A stretch of 64,000 bases of DNA from Benincasa hispida (lineage: Eukaryota > Streptophyta > Magnoliopsida > Cucurbitales > Cucurbitaceae). Below the pieces are notes generated by a model, which saw nothing but the letters and a program-made list of their open reading frames with translations, made no database searches and was not told the DNA's origin. The stretch covers positions 88,034,999-88,098,998 of the forward strand of contig NC_052357.1 in assembly GCF_009727055.1 (NCBI RefSeq). Direction: 5' to 3'. This document shows positions 48,991 through 60,914 of this stretch, one piece after another. The position numbers were made by a program, and so were the translations under genes. The stretch's first letter is position 1; every line of letters begins with the position of its first letter.

Positions 48991-50883
48991 TTTCTAAAAT
49001 TTACATGATTATTGTCTCATCTTACAACATTTCATTGTTGAAGAAATTTATTAATATTGTAATACTTAAGTAGATGACCACTTAAATCCTTTTTTATATA
49101 TATGAATAGTCTTTTTACCTTTAATTCTTATACTATTGGTTACTATTCCTTATTTTATCTTCTTTTTTAAAAGTTAAATCTCAACTAGAATACAATGTAC
49201 TCTTCGAATAAGAGTGAGAGGTCCAATATTATAACTTTTGGCTATCGAATAACTTACATTGTTTTATTGTCATAAACAAATGGTGCACAACACTTGTTGA
49301 ACATATTCCTTTACAATCCTACCACAATATGTCATTTGATGTTGGTTATTTATTATTTCGAAATTCTAACATTTTGGTTTAGGGTATGTGTCTTAATCAA
49401 TTGAATTACGCTCGTATTAGCTAGTAAGAATCGGCACCTACGTGCACACATAGGCATATTTAAAAGATAATAATTTTTAAAAAATTATTTTTGTTTATGA
49501 ATTTTGACTGCGAATTCAACTATTTGACTTTAAAAAATCTACAACTCATTATAAGAAGTTAATGAGAAAATATATTTAATTTTCAAAAATAAAAAATCAA
49601 ATAATATAAATTTCGAAAATGTTGCTAAATCATCTTTTGAATCATGTTTACCAACTGTTGATAAAAGAAACAATAAATAAATAAAAATGGCATTGTTGAA
49701 ATAGTCATTTTTAAGGGGCATCCAATCCCTTGGCCTCTCGGAAACTCGATCTCGGTCGTAGGCGAAGGAGACAAGGGCGAGGCACCTAACATGCTCGAGA
49801 CTCAACCTCCATCCGTCATTAATGATCTCAATCCGCAGCGGCATAAGCATTGATTAACGTTGTGAGCATCTCGGGTGTGAAGGAACAGCCATCAGCAGAG
49901 GTAGTACGATTCTATCTGTTCGAGTCTTACAGCTCTGTCCCGGCATCAGGACCTCCCCTTTCCTTTGTCACGCTTGACGACAATCCACTTTCTATCTCCC
50001 GAATACTCAGTGGATGAAGAGGAAAGCGGGCTCGAACCCGCAACTTCGGCCTTGACTATTAATTTTCTATTTGTTTTGTATGCAATACTTATATTCCTTT
50101 TACTTTCTTTTCTTTTTTATCCTCTCCTTTTCCAATTCAACAGTGTTGTGTTGCTTTTTAATTACTGAAAATTTGGGATTTAGAGAGTATTTGCTCTTAA
50201 TTTACTTATCCATATAATTTCTCAAACTGGGTTACATAATTTTTACGGTCAAACAAATGCAACAATCTTTTGAATCCCAAGCGTTGATATACAGGTCAAT
50301 TTGATGATAATTTGGTCTATAAAATATCAATTACTATTTAAAAATTCAATCATTTAATCCTCTATCTCGTAAATATTAAACTCAATAAAAGAACGAATAT
50401 CAAAATGTCCAAACAATGACCAAAGTTAAAAACTCAAATATGGTTAACCTTCTTATCGAACATATAAGAAAACTTGGAAGGACTCTCTCTGATCATACTG
50501 TGAACGATTCTTCTTTCTTCGTCATACCATAATAAAATTATTTAAAAATAATGTGGAGTTTATTAAATAAAATAATATATCAATAATGATATTTAATGAC
50601 GACAATACCTGATATCTTCTCCTACATGTACTGTTTGATAATAATTAAATCGTAATTAATAAAATGTCAAATTCACAATATGCTTTTTTAGTTGAAATAT
50701 ACAAATTACTGGTTTAAGAATACATTTTCTAGTGTTATAATAGTTTGATATACATTATTAACAATAGAATGCACTTTCAATTATTCCAAGAGACATGATA
50801 TTGAACATAATTGGATAAATTATTCAAAACTATTAATTTTTTTTTTTTTCAATTTTATTCATTACCAATTATATATAGATAAG
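48991..50883. other. Intergenic DNA with a possible organelle-derived patch
   Basis: Mostly AT-rich and gene-free. A GC-richer patch at 49715-50060 stands out. It includes CATGCTCGAGACTCAACC, CCCGGCATCAGGACCTCCCC and GCGGGCTCGAACCCGC. The last looks like a T-arm of a tRNA 3' half read on the minus strand, with AAGGCCGAAGTT before it. It may derive from mitochondrial or plastid DNA, but I could not assign it to a gene. Confidence 0.35.
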
Positions 50884-51690
50884 CATAGGGATGTCCATTT
50901 ACTCCGTGGTTCGAGGCCCCACAGGGATCCGCCCGAGGTGGGAAGTCCCCAATTAGACGGGAAATGGGTGAAGGAGTGGAGATAATTTTTTTCCGTTGAT
51001 TAAATGGGGACAGAGACGAGGATTATATTCCCTGTCTCCGTCCCCCACCCGATGAATATATTATATAATTATATATATATAATTAATTAATTGTTATTGT
51101 TATTATTATTAACTATTAACATAATATGAGTTTATTATTATATTATTATAGTTATAATAATTATTATTTTTATTTTATCTATATACTTTTTTACGAAAGT
51201 TGTGGTATAAAAAGTTAGTTATTTTATAATTTTCATTTAAACCTTTTCATACTTTAATATTTTCTAAATTGTTTTACCATTTAAGACTTTCTACCTTAAG
51301 CCATAAATGTTGTAGTATTTAAATGAAAATTTTGACTATGATATTGTAATATTCAAATTTTAACTTTTAAAAATTATAGGATTAATTATATTTTTTACGC
51401 GTATAATAGTATTATTTTTTATAATAAATTTTTATACTATTTTATTTGAATGAAAAAATTGTTGGAAATAATTCATTTAATATATATAATTTATTTGATT
51501 GAGTAACAAAAATTGTTAAAAATGATATATTAAAAAACGGAATAAATGTTCTCCACGGGAAACTCGATCCCCGCGATTTCTTGTGGAGAATTTCATGGGG
51601 ACGGAAAATGAAATAAGGGGCAGTGACGGGGATGGGAAGCCTTCCCCATCCCCATCCTGTCCCGTGAATATCTCTAATAGGCATCCGTAT
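50884..51690. mobile_element. Fold-back element with GC-rich GGGGAC arms
   Basis: The left end TAGGGATGTCCATTTACTCC and the right end, read in reverse (TAGAGATATTCACGGGACAG), are imperfect inverted repeats. The arms carry GGGGACAGAGACGAGGAT and, inverted, GGGGACGG, GACGGGGATGGG and CCCCATCCCCATCC. The roughly 450-bp centre is extremely AT-rich. There is no coding capacity. The pattern is that of a dispersed non-autonomous plant element. Confidence 0.45.
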
Positions 51691-51929
51691 TAAATGATAT
51701 ATATAAAATTTGGAATTGATCCATAAATAATAAATGATTATGTAACATCAACTTTCAAATCCTAATGTTATAATGCCTTGGTTGCATTTAATATCTATAT
51801 CAGTGAAGGTTAATAATGTAATATTTTGTACTCGATAATTGTTGAAGTGAAATAATATTTAACTTAAAAATTGTATTTCTGAATGTCGTTTCAAGTTAAT
51901 TACACTTTCACTAAACATAACTTATTTTT

Positions 51930-51970
<41 letters not shown>

Positions 51971-53236
51971 ATATATATATATATATATCAACATATGAAG
52001 ATGAGGTTCAAACTTTTAATTTCATGATCGAAGATATATGTTTTTTAATTAATTAATTAAGTTGGGTTCAACTTGACATACTAATTAAACACAAATCACA
52101 ACTATGATGTTTGACATGATTTTAATCTTTAATGTATAATCCAAAACATCTATATATACTCTTGTTTATTCAACGCATTCTCATAATATATATTACCTCT
52201 CTAAGTATACAATTTATGTGTTCTATTTGTTAGTAATATCGTTTTAATAAAATTAAAAGTGTTATTACCACGAGTCTAAATAAATTTTTTAAAAATCTTA
52301 AATTTTATATATGAATGTAGTGCCACTTTTATTTATTTATATATAGATAGATAGATAGAAACAACAAAATTTATACATACAAATATCCATCACAATATTA
52401 GATTTTTATTGATATTTATACATTTCTATGATTTACCATCGTCAACATGAAAAGTGAATTGTCATTTTCATTATACCATATAAAATCGATGTAACATTTT
52501 TTTTAAAAAAAAAAAAAAAAAAAACATAACGTGAATATAATATTATACCAAGTGTTCCAATTAATTTTTTTTAAAAATGTAAAATCGTGTTTTAATAATT
52601 AAGATAATATTTGTAATTGTTTATTATTAATTTTTCTCATAAATTTTTATCGATATTTTCATCTCCATTTCTATAAAATGGAGAGATGAATATATATTTT
52701 AATAAATTTATGAAAACAATGTCTTTTTATACAAACAACAACAACAACAGTTGTCCATTATATGTAGACGAAAACGATGTCTTAAAGTGATTAAACTATT
52801 ATTTCTACTAAAGCATTAATGTCATTCTTGTTTCATTTATACAATTATTTATTTGAAATATATATAGAAACACAATTTGACAGAAGATAGATGTTTCCAA
52901 TACAATATTTTTAGACAATTGAATTAAATAGATGGAGCTTTTCAACCTAGGATTTGTGAAGAAAATATATTGAAGTGTATAAGTTATATTTGATATTTAT
53001 AATGATTTTACCTAGCTAGTCTAATTAATTCTCAATAGTGATAACTAAATATGACTTAATTATGATCTTTTGACATGCAATATTCTTGCATATCAATTAT
53101 CAATCAAATAAAATTTGTTGTTAATATATACTAGCTCAATAGACAATAATCAATAATTTCATATTTTATTCTTTATATATATATAACAATATTATAACTT
53201 TGTAAATGGCCACAAATCACTTATTCGATGTGTTAA
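51691..53236. other. AT-rich intergenic DNA with microsatellites
   Basis: No gene recognised. A long (AT)n tract lies at about 51929-51989, a GATA/GATAGATA tract near 52346-52362, and a poly-A run near 52506-52524. Confidence 0.7.
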
Positions 53237-53823
53237 TGTTGGGTGAAAATTTAATTTTCAAAATTAGAGGGAACCAACTTTTTTGGTTGGAGAATCCCAC
53301 ATTGGAAAATTTGGTGTTAGAAGTCTCATTTATGTACTCTAACCTTGTGTTTTAGGTTTAGGCCCTAAGGGGTAACCATGTTTTAGATTACTTTTAATAA
53401 AAATATTATTATTATTATTATTATTATTGAGTTTAGAAAGGGTGCACGTTCCGATCGGTAACGCTGCATTTCCGATCGGTTTCATTTGGCTGTGGCCGTC
53501 GTGTCAATACGCGAAACATCTTAAAGAGAGCGAGCGCCGCGACTCTGCCTATAACGACTATTCGCCTGGCCGTCGTGCCTTGACAGTTTACAGTTCGTCG
53601 TTCTGAGGGCCCTGCCGTTTTCAATAATTTTAAAACGTTTTGCGGCCATCAATGGCCCTCAGTAGCAACAATGAGATATCTAACCTCAACCGTCCATTAA
53701 AGAGAGCGAGCTTCGCGACTCAGCCTATAACGAGTTTCTGTTTTGCAAGTTTTGCTCTTTGCCTGACTATCGTGCCTTGATGGTTTACAGTTCGTCATTC
53801 TAAGGGCCCTGTCGTTTCCAACA
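53237..53823 (+). repeat. 5' LTR of the copia at 53-64 kb
   Basis: It matches the 3' LTR at both ends, but lacks an internal segment equivalent to about 63070-63420: the match jumps from the (ATT)n tract to GTTTAGAAAGGGTG. It also contains one copy of a duplicated block (53521-53696). No tRNA-iMet primer site is obvious after it; the gag ATG follows only 26 bases later. Confidence 0.75.
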
Positions 53824-53895
53824 ATTTTAAGACGTTTCGTGGCCATCAATGGCCCTCAGTAGCAACAATGAGATATCTGACCTCAACTGCCCATT
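53521..53895 (+). repeat. Tandem duplication across the LTR/gag boundary
   Basis: Unit 1 is 53521-53696 and unit 2 about 53697-53895. Both begin TTAAAGAGAGCGAGC, run through GGTTTACAGTTCGTC-like sequence and the LTR end, and include GGCCATCAATGGCCCTCAG, i.e. the first codons of gag. The start of gag is therefore present twice. Confidence 0.8.
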
Positions 53896-54674
53896 CCGAT
53901 TCGAAGGAGCGAACTTTAAGCAGTGGAAGCAAAAGATGTTGTTCTGACTCACCGTCAAGAAAGTTGCCGAAGCTTGTACCAGGGCTAAGTCGATCGTCCC
54001 TTTAGAAGAACCAACTGACAACAGATAAAAGAAACTGCTGACTGGGAGGAGAAAGACTTTTTATGTAAGAATTTCATTTTAAATGGTTTGACTGATGATC
54101 TGTATGACTACTACAGTACAATGAAGACATTGAATGAGGTCTAGGATGCCCTACAAAAGAAGTATGACACTAAGGAGGTCGGGTCGAAGAAATATGCGGT
54201 TAGCCGTTATCTCAAGTTCCAGATGACGGATGACAAATTCGTGGAGGCCCAATCCCATGAACTCCAGAAGATAACCCACGAGATAATTACCGAAGGCATG
54301 CCTCTAGACGAACAATTCCAAGTTGCTGTTATTATTGATAAACTGCCCCCCTTGTGGAAGGACTTTAAGAACACTTTGAGGCATAAGACCAATGAGTTCT
54401 CCTTAGAAAGTCTTATAACCCGACTAAGGATCGAGGAGGAAGCCTGGAAGCAGGACCAGAGGGAGGAGGTGAACGCAGTACCTAGGAAACTCGCCTCTGC
54501 CGTGGTAAAACCTGACAAAAAACCTAAAAGGACAAAGAGGAAAGGTCAGAATCGTGGCTCCAACAACCAGAACCAACAGAAAAAACAGAAGCCCCCTTCA
54601 GGAGAAACGGTACAGTTCCTCTGCTTTAATTGTAATAAACCTGGGCACATGGCTAGGAACTGTAGGAACAGGCG
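53849..54674 (+). pseudogene. gag: Copia gag with zinc knuckle (broken)
   Basis: It starts MALSSNNEISDLN at 53849, with a stop soon after (QKMLF then TGA). It continues in shifted frames through a UBN2-type gag domain (MTDDKFVEAQSHELQKI at 54223), a basic Lys/Arg/Gln-rich linker and the zinc knuckle CFNCNKPGHMARNC. It ends at the adapter at 54675. Stops near 53946, 54026 and 54143. Confidence 0.8.
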
Positions 54675-54712
54675 CTGTCTCTTATACACATCTAGATGTG
54701 TATAAGAGACAG
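54675..54712. other. Nextera mate-pair junction adapter (assembly artefact)
   Basis: The sequence is CTGTCTCTTATACACATCT immediately followed by its reverse complement AGATGTGTATAAGAGACAG. These are the two Tn5 mosaic ends in the arrangement left by circularisation in Nextera mate-pair libraries. Translations here give the well-known contaminant peptides LLYTSRCV and SYTHLDVYKRQ. Plant DNA does not contain this exact 38-bp palindrome naturally. Confidence 0.97.
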
Positions 54713-56252
54713 CCCCAATATTATGCGTTACTCCATGCCAAAAGGCTTATAATAACTGACAAACGCATGCGCTGAAGCCAGGCGATCGCAAAGACAAACG
54801 CATGAGATAAGCGATCGCAGACGGTAATCACATGCATCCAACGCATGGAAGTATTGGTAATCGCATGCGTCTAACGCATGGGAATTGCGGTGACCAAATG
54901 GAGATTGTGGCCACGAAGTGATAGCCATAATAGAAGATCGCAAGATGGGTAGAACGCGTTGATAACTTCGGCTAAATTAAGCTCGGACGCATACCTTGGG
55001 AGTATCAATAAGATAAGGCGATGTGACAATGCCCATATCGCGACAAAAGTAGCAATGAGCAATACCGTCATCATGATAGCTGTCGGCGTCCAAACTCTAT
55101 AAATAGCCCTTGGGAGCTTCATTTTACAACATCCGAGCTTCTGCCTCAAGGCAGAAGTTTGTGATCACAGATGAGAGCCTGAAAGAGATTTCCAGTGAGA
55201 ATTTCTCATCTCCACAACCTAGACCGAGTGACGATCGGAGCATTCGCCGGAGATAGAGTTCGAGAGAGACATCTCCATCATTCAACCATGGCACCATCGG
55301 CAGCCTTGACGCAGATTTCTTCATCTCCCTTCTAATCTCTGTATCGTATTACATTTTAGCTTGAGATATTAAGATATTTTTTTATCAATGCAAATCCTAA
55401 TTCCTCCATTACCGTCTTCTTCATCATCTTCATTTCTATCATATTTTATCTTCAACGTTTATTTATCAAAGTCAATCGCATGCTTAATCGTGTAGCCTAG
55501 AGATAGGACGCATGAAGCAATCCACCGAGAGGTGTGCATTGTGCAAGTATAGTGAGTTAATCCTCTTTTCTTGATGAAAGGTTGTAGCAACCTTGTCTAT
55601 GGGATGTTGCATTGCTTGTCTATAAATTAAATAGCTGCGTCTAACTGCCTGAGAAGGTAAGAGATGGAACGCACTAAGCAAGGTTCGCATTGTTCCTAGA
55701 GATAGGCACAATCTTATGCTCAACGCAACCATGCACTATAAAGATATAGTCATGCGGCTGACCACCGAGAGGTGTGATGCGTTAGTGCAACGAGCTGGGA
55801 TTACTCGGGCAATTTAAGATAGTAAACATCACTATGCGTTATTGGTTGTTGTGTTTCTACCTATTCTCATTGTAAACCTCCTAGTGCTCAATCTGTTTAG
55901 CTAGCAGTAGGAGTAGTGTATAAGTCATTTAAACTTTCTTCGCTTTATTTTTCTTTTATTTCTCGCCCCAAACGCATCATTTCAAAAATATTATTGAGTG
56001 ACAAGTCCCCGTGTTCAACCTCGAATTACTCGAGAAACTTGCGTTTATGTTATACTTGGTGAAAGCGTAAGAAAACTTGTGATAGGAACGCATGGTCATT
56101 TCATGCTAAGATTAACGCATCATCATTTCGAAGCATGACCTCAGACGCATGGAAGCAAATGCATCAATTATGTCTAACGCATGATTTCATGTTCAAACCC
56201 ATCCGTCCTTAATAATTAAAACAAAACAAAACCCGTTCCTAAAATATCCCAA
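54713..56252 (+). mobile_element. Nested LTR-like block with AACGCATG and GCGATCGC words
   Basis: This non-coding block separates the gag zinc knuckle from the protease/pre-integrase part of the copia and ends AATATCCCAACA, an LTR-like 3' end. It is GC-richer and full of the words AACGCATG or ACGCATG (about a dozen) and GCGATCGC (twice). A TATA box CTATAAATAGCCC lies near 55097. Its left end is lost at the adapter, so no target duplication can be checked. It is probably a solo LTR of a different family, and the assembly has also lost about 60 residues of the host copia, including the protease active site. Confidence 0.5.
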
Positions 56253-57549
56253 CAATCACCACTCCATGAAAGTTGTTGGAACCGGTGAAGTGGAACTGAA
56301 GTTTACCTCTGGGAAGACCCTCACATTGAAGGACATTCTACATACTCCAGAGATACGAAGGAATTTGGTTTCAGGCTATCTCCTCAACAAAGTCAGGTTT
56401 ACTCAAACTATAGAGGCAGACTTATATACCCTTACTAAAAATAATGTATGGGAAAGGGTATGCAGCTGAGGGAATGTTCAAATTAAATCTAGACCTTAAT
56501 AAAATGAAATCTTCTGTGTATATGTTGTGTTCTATGAATATTTGGCATGCTAGACTTTATCATGTGAATAAGAATTTAATTAGTAATATGATTAGATTGG
56601 AAATGATACCTAAGTTATCCATGGATGATTTTGATAAATGCGAGTATTGTGGTCAGGCTAAAATTACTAAAACTCCGCATAAATCTATACTTAGGAATTT
56701 TGAGCCTCTAGATTTGATCATTCTGATGTATGTGAATTTGATGCCATATTGACTAGGAACAGTAAAAGATATTTCATTATTTTTATTGACGACTGCTTTG
56801 ATTTTACTTTTGTATACCTGCTGAAAAACAAAAGTGATGTGTTTTATGCCTTCAAACTTTTTGTTTCTGAAATAGAGAATCAGTTTAATAGAAAAGTTAA
56901 AAGACTTCGTAGTGATAGGGAAACCGAGTACGACTCGAACAGTTTTAATGAATTCTTTAACTCACATGGAATAATATACGAAAAGACTGTACCTTATTCT
57001 CCTGAAATGAACGGAAACGCCAAAAGGAAAAATAGAACTTTAGCTGAGTTAGTAGTTTCTATTTTACTTAGTTCAGGATTCGTGTCTTACTGGTGGGGTG
57101 AAATCATCCTTGCCATATTTTATGTCCTAAATTGAATCTCGAAATCTAAAAATAAAACTTCACCTTACGAAATTCTCAAGAATAAGAAACCAAACTTGTC
57201 CTACTTTAGAACGTGGAGTTGTCTAGCCTTTGTAAAGATTCCTGACCCAAAAAGGAGAAAGTTGGCTAGTAGAGCTTACGAGTGTGTCTTTATAGGTTAT
57301 GCCTTCAATAGTAAAGCCTGCAGGTTCTATGATCTAGTGAACCAAATGATTATTGAGTCAAATGATGCCGACTTCCTTAAAGATAGGTTTCGTTTTAAAT
57401 CAAGGAATTGTGGGGGCTCTGGTTTAAATGGTATAACCCTAGTTAGAAATCCTAACCCTAGAGAGGAAACTGACCCATAACCTAGAAGAAGTAAGAGCTA
57501 GAACCGCCAAAGATTTCGGAAATGACTTCTCGACCTACAATGTAGAAGA
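56253..57549 (+). pseudogene. pol: Copia pre-integrase and integrase region (broken)
   Basis: Pieces in order: protease C-part (GTGEVELKFTSGKTLTLKDI), GAG-pre-integrase (NIWHARLYHVNKNLI, CEYCGQAKITKTPHKS), the integrase core (RYFIIFIDDC, RLRSDRETEYDSNSF) and the integrase C-part (RKLASRAYECVFIGYAFNSK). Frameshifts occur near 56450 and 56730 and a stop at 57133. The third catalytic acid is lost: the site reads MNGNAKRKN where the family has a glutamate (N-G-x-A-E-R-K-N). Confidence 0.8.
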
Positions 57550-59369
57550 TGTTGAGTTTTATGTCATAAAACTCGTAATATGTAAATAATAGAGCTTATT
57601 CTGATAATTCAATAAAGGTGTTATTGAATAGATCTATTGCTTGAATAGAAATCCAATAAACCTAAAAGTCCCTTGACTATTGGATGAGTACTTGAACTTT
57701 ATGTGGAGACATAAAGGTGGATCAGGTTTGAGTAAATAGTCAAAATGATCTATAGTACATGGATAAGGTTGGGTACCTTATTCTGGTAGCACTATTGGAT
57801 ACGGCCTGCTCTGTAGTTGTTACAAGGAGTTGTAAAGTGCTATAAACGAAGTGATCCTAAATCGTTCACGTTGGACATGAGGAGTGACGGTGTCCTTGTG
57901 CAAAAGAGTTTGTACAAGATCGAACCACAAAATGAGTCACTCTTACTTTATAACGATGTTTACTGTTTAAGACTGACTATTTCAAAGCAATGACCTAGGT
58001 AACTTGACCTTAATCCTGAGCTAACTTTGAACTCCTGTTTATCTGGTATTGCCTTAGGATTTTCATAGGTGAGGGTTGGCTCAACAGCGCTGGCTCAATA
58101 TGACAGCCATTTTAGGGGTGAGACTGGATAGATAGCTGAGGACATAGGGTGCAAGAGGGAATTCACTCCTACCCGCTTTAGGGATAATAGAGAGATTGCT
58201 CTCTTAAGTGCTAATTCTGGAGCTTGAACAAGGGATCCCGCCCTCTCATTTGGCATGAGAGGGACTCGGTTTTGTGATTGGATCACAAAATAATTGTTCA
58301 TTAGGGGATCGGTGGAGACTTAAAAAACAAGAGGTAATTTCGGGGGTAAAACAGATATTTGACTCAGCTGTTATTACGAACAACTTGTGAAGGGTTAACT
58401 TACTAATCATGGTTATATCGAGTGGACATAATATATCTACAGTGAGAGGAGTTCAACTATGGGCTTTAGTGGAGTGATCCATTAGTTAACAAATGAGGGT
58501 TAGATCGATCTAATGAGTTTAGTCGATTAATCTCGAATCGTTGGAGCCCACGATCTGTAGGTCCATGAGGTTCCCCTACTAGCTCGGAAATGGATGAGCT
58601 CTAGAGTAGCATGATAAGTTAATTTGAAATGTTCAAAGTAGAATCAAACGAAATTGGAAAAAATATATTTAAATATGATTTAAATATATGAAGATGAATT
58701 TGTGTAAAAATTAATTTAATATTGGATATTAAATTAATAAGAATTATTTAAATTGTTTAAATAATTATTTATTAATTTTATTAGAAAATTAATAAATTTT
58801 ATTTTAGAAATAAAATATGATTTTAAAATCAATTTTGGATTTTTGAAAATTGAAAAATCACACAAACTTGAAAAAATGAGTTTTTCAAGTCATCTTCAAA
58901 GTTGCTTACAAAGAACCCACCACTTCTCCTTTGATTTACTCCAAGCATGAATTGCATCCTATGTAGCACATCTCTTTGCATGATAATCTTCAATATATTG
59001 AAGAGATTAGAGTGGAGAAAAAGAGGATGAACCGACTGAATTTTTGCTGAAAAATTCGAATGAAGAAGGTGTTCTTCAATGGGTTTTGTTCAGTGAGATT
59101 TCTCCATATTCCCTTTGATTTCAGTTTACTTTTGAGTCCTACAACTCAATCTAGAGCACCAACAGGATAGTAGAGAAGATCTTGTGGTAGTCTACACAAG
59201 GATTCAGAGGATTTTGCAGCTGAAAATGGAGATTTCATTGGTTCGGCCAAGGTATGTTCATGAAACCCATTATAATCTGTTTTAGCATGTTTCTTTTCAA
59301 TCAAAACTAATGAATTGGAATGCTTATGGCTCCTAATTTCTTTCGCTGCGTGATGGTGTCGATCCAACA
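57550..59369 (+). mobile_element. Solo LTR, family A copy 3, inserted in copia pol
   Basis: It starts TGTTGAGTTTTATGTC and ends TGTCGATCCAACA, giving TGTTG...CAACA inverted ends, with the 5-bp target duplication GAAGA at 57545-57549 and 59370-59374. The 1,820-bp unit has no coding region and is collinear with copies 1 and 2. Across the site the host protein reads on from NVE to EDPKDL, so the insertion point is exact. Confidence 0.85.
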
Positions 59370-59374
59370 GAAGA

Positions 59375-60914
59375 AGACCCTAAAGATCTAAAAGTTGCCC
59401 TGTCCTCAGTAGATGCCAACCTATGGCAAAAAGCCATAAATGATGAGATGGACTCACTTGAGTTAAATAGGACTTGGCACTTAGTAGATCTACCCCGGGA
59501 TGTAAGACAACAGAGTGCAAATGGATCTTAAGGAGGAAACTTAGACCTGATGGGACTATCGACAAATTTAAAGCCAGGTTAGTAGCCAAGGGCTTTAGAC
59601 AGAGAGAAAACGTAGATTTCTTTGATACCTTCTCCCCTGTCACTAGAATTACCTCTATCCGTGTCTTGTTCTCTCTCGTTGTTCTTTATAACCTCGTAGT
59701 ACATCAGATGGATGTAAAAACCGCTTTCCTAAACGGTGAACTTGAATAAGAGATTTACATGGAATAACCTGAGGGTTTTGTTGTCCATGGTCAAAACAAT
59801 AAGGTGTGTAAATTAGACAAATCTCTCTATGGACTAGAACAAGCTCATAAGCAATGACATGAAAAATTTGACAACCTTATCCTATCTAAAGGTTTCAAGG
59901 TCAATGAAAGTGACAAATGCATCTACCATAAGTTTGATAATAACCTCTACAATATCTTGTGTCTATATGTAGATGATTTGTTGATCTTTGGGCCGAACTT
60001 GCACGTCATAAATGATGTAAAATCAATATTGAGTGCGAACTTCGACATGAAAAACTTAGGAGAAGATAGTGTAATATTAGGCATAAAAGTAAATAGGTTT
60101 GAAAAGGAAATTTCTTTAGATCAATCTCACTATATAGAAAAGATTCTAAAGAAATATAATTACTTCAAGTGTAAACCAGCCTGTACTCCTTATGACCCTA
60201 GTGTCAAGTTGTTCAAGAACACTGGTGACAGTGTTAATCAATCTGAGTATGCGAGCATCATAGGCAGTCTTAGAAACGCTGCCAACTGCATTAGGCCTGA
60301 GCTTATACTGTAGGACTATTTTGCAGGTTTACAAGCAGACCTAGTAAAGAGCATTGGAATGCTATAGAAAGGGTCATGAGATACTTAAAGAAAACCCAAA
60401 ACCTAGGATTACATTATCAAAAGTTTCTCGCTGTCCTGAAAGGGTTCAATGATACTGATTGGAATTCTTTTTTGGATGATTCAAAGGCTACAAATGGCTA
60501 TATATTTAATATAGCTGGCGAAGCTGTCTCTTGGAAGTCCAAGAAACATACTATTTTAGCCCAATCTATAATGGAGTCAGAAATAATAGCACTAGCGACA
60601 GCTAGTGAAGAAGCATGCTGGCTTAGAAGTCTGATATCAGAGATTCCCTTGTAGGAAAAATCGGTACCAGTCATATTGATCCATTGCGATAGTACTGCAG
60701 CAATCGCAAAAGTTTAGAACCGTTACTATGACGAAAAGATACGTCAAATACGTCGTAAGCACGGTACCATTAGAGAGTTTCTTACTACTGGTGCAGTTAG
60801 AGTGGATCACATATGGACTGATGAAAATTTGGCAGATCCTTTGACGAAAGGACTGGCCAGAGAAAAGGTTTTTAGAACCTTAAAAAGGATGAGACTCATG
60901 CCTATCGAAAAATG
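59375..60914 (+). pseudogene. pol: Copia reverse transcriptase and RNase H (broken)
   Basis: RT motifs are visible: KWILRRKLRPDG, KARLVAKGFRQRENVDF, MDVKTAFLNGELE, the catalytic LYVDDLLIFG and SLYGLEQA. RNase H has SKKHTILAQSIMESEIIALA, IHCDSTAAIA and the terminal ENLADPLTKGLAREK, ending at TGA near 60914. Stops interrupt near 59747, 59767, 59856, 60312, 60367, 60652 and 60715, and there is a frameshift near 59500. The catalytic YVDD is preserved. Confidence 0.85.

Noticed and set aside
54554..54775. Open frame ending in SYTHLDVYKRQ
   Set aside because: The end is a translation of the Nextera mosaic-end adapter and the start is out of frame with gag, so it is an artefact.
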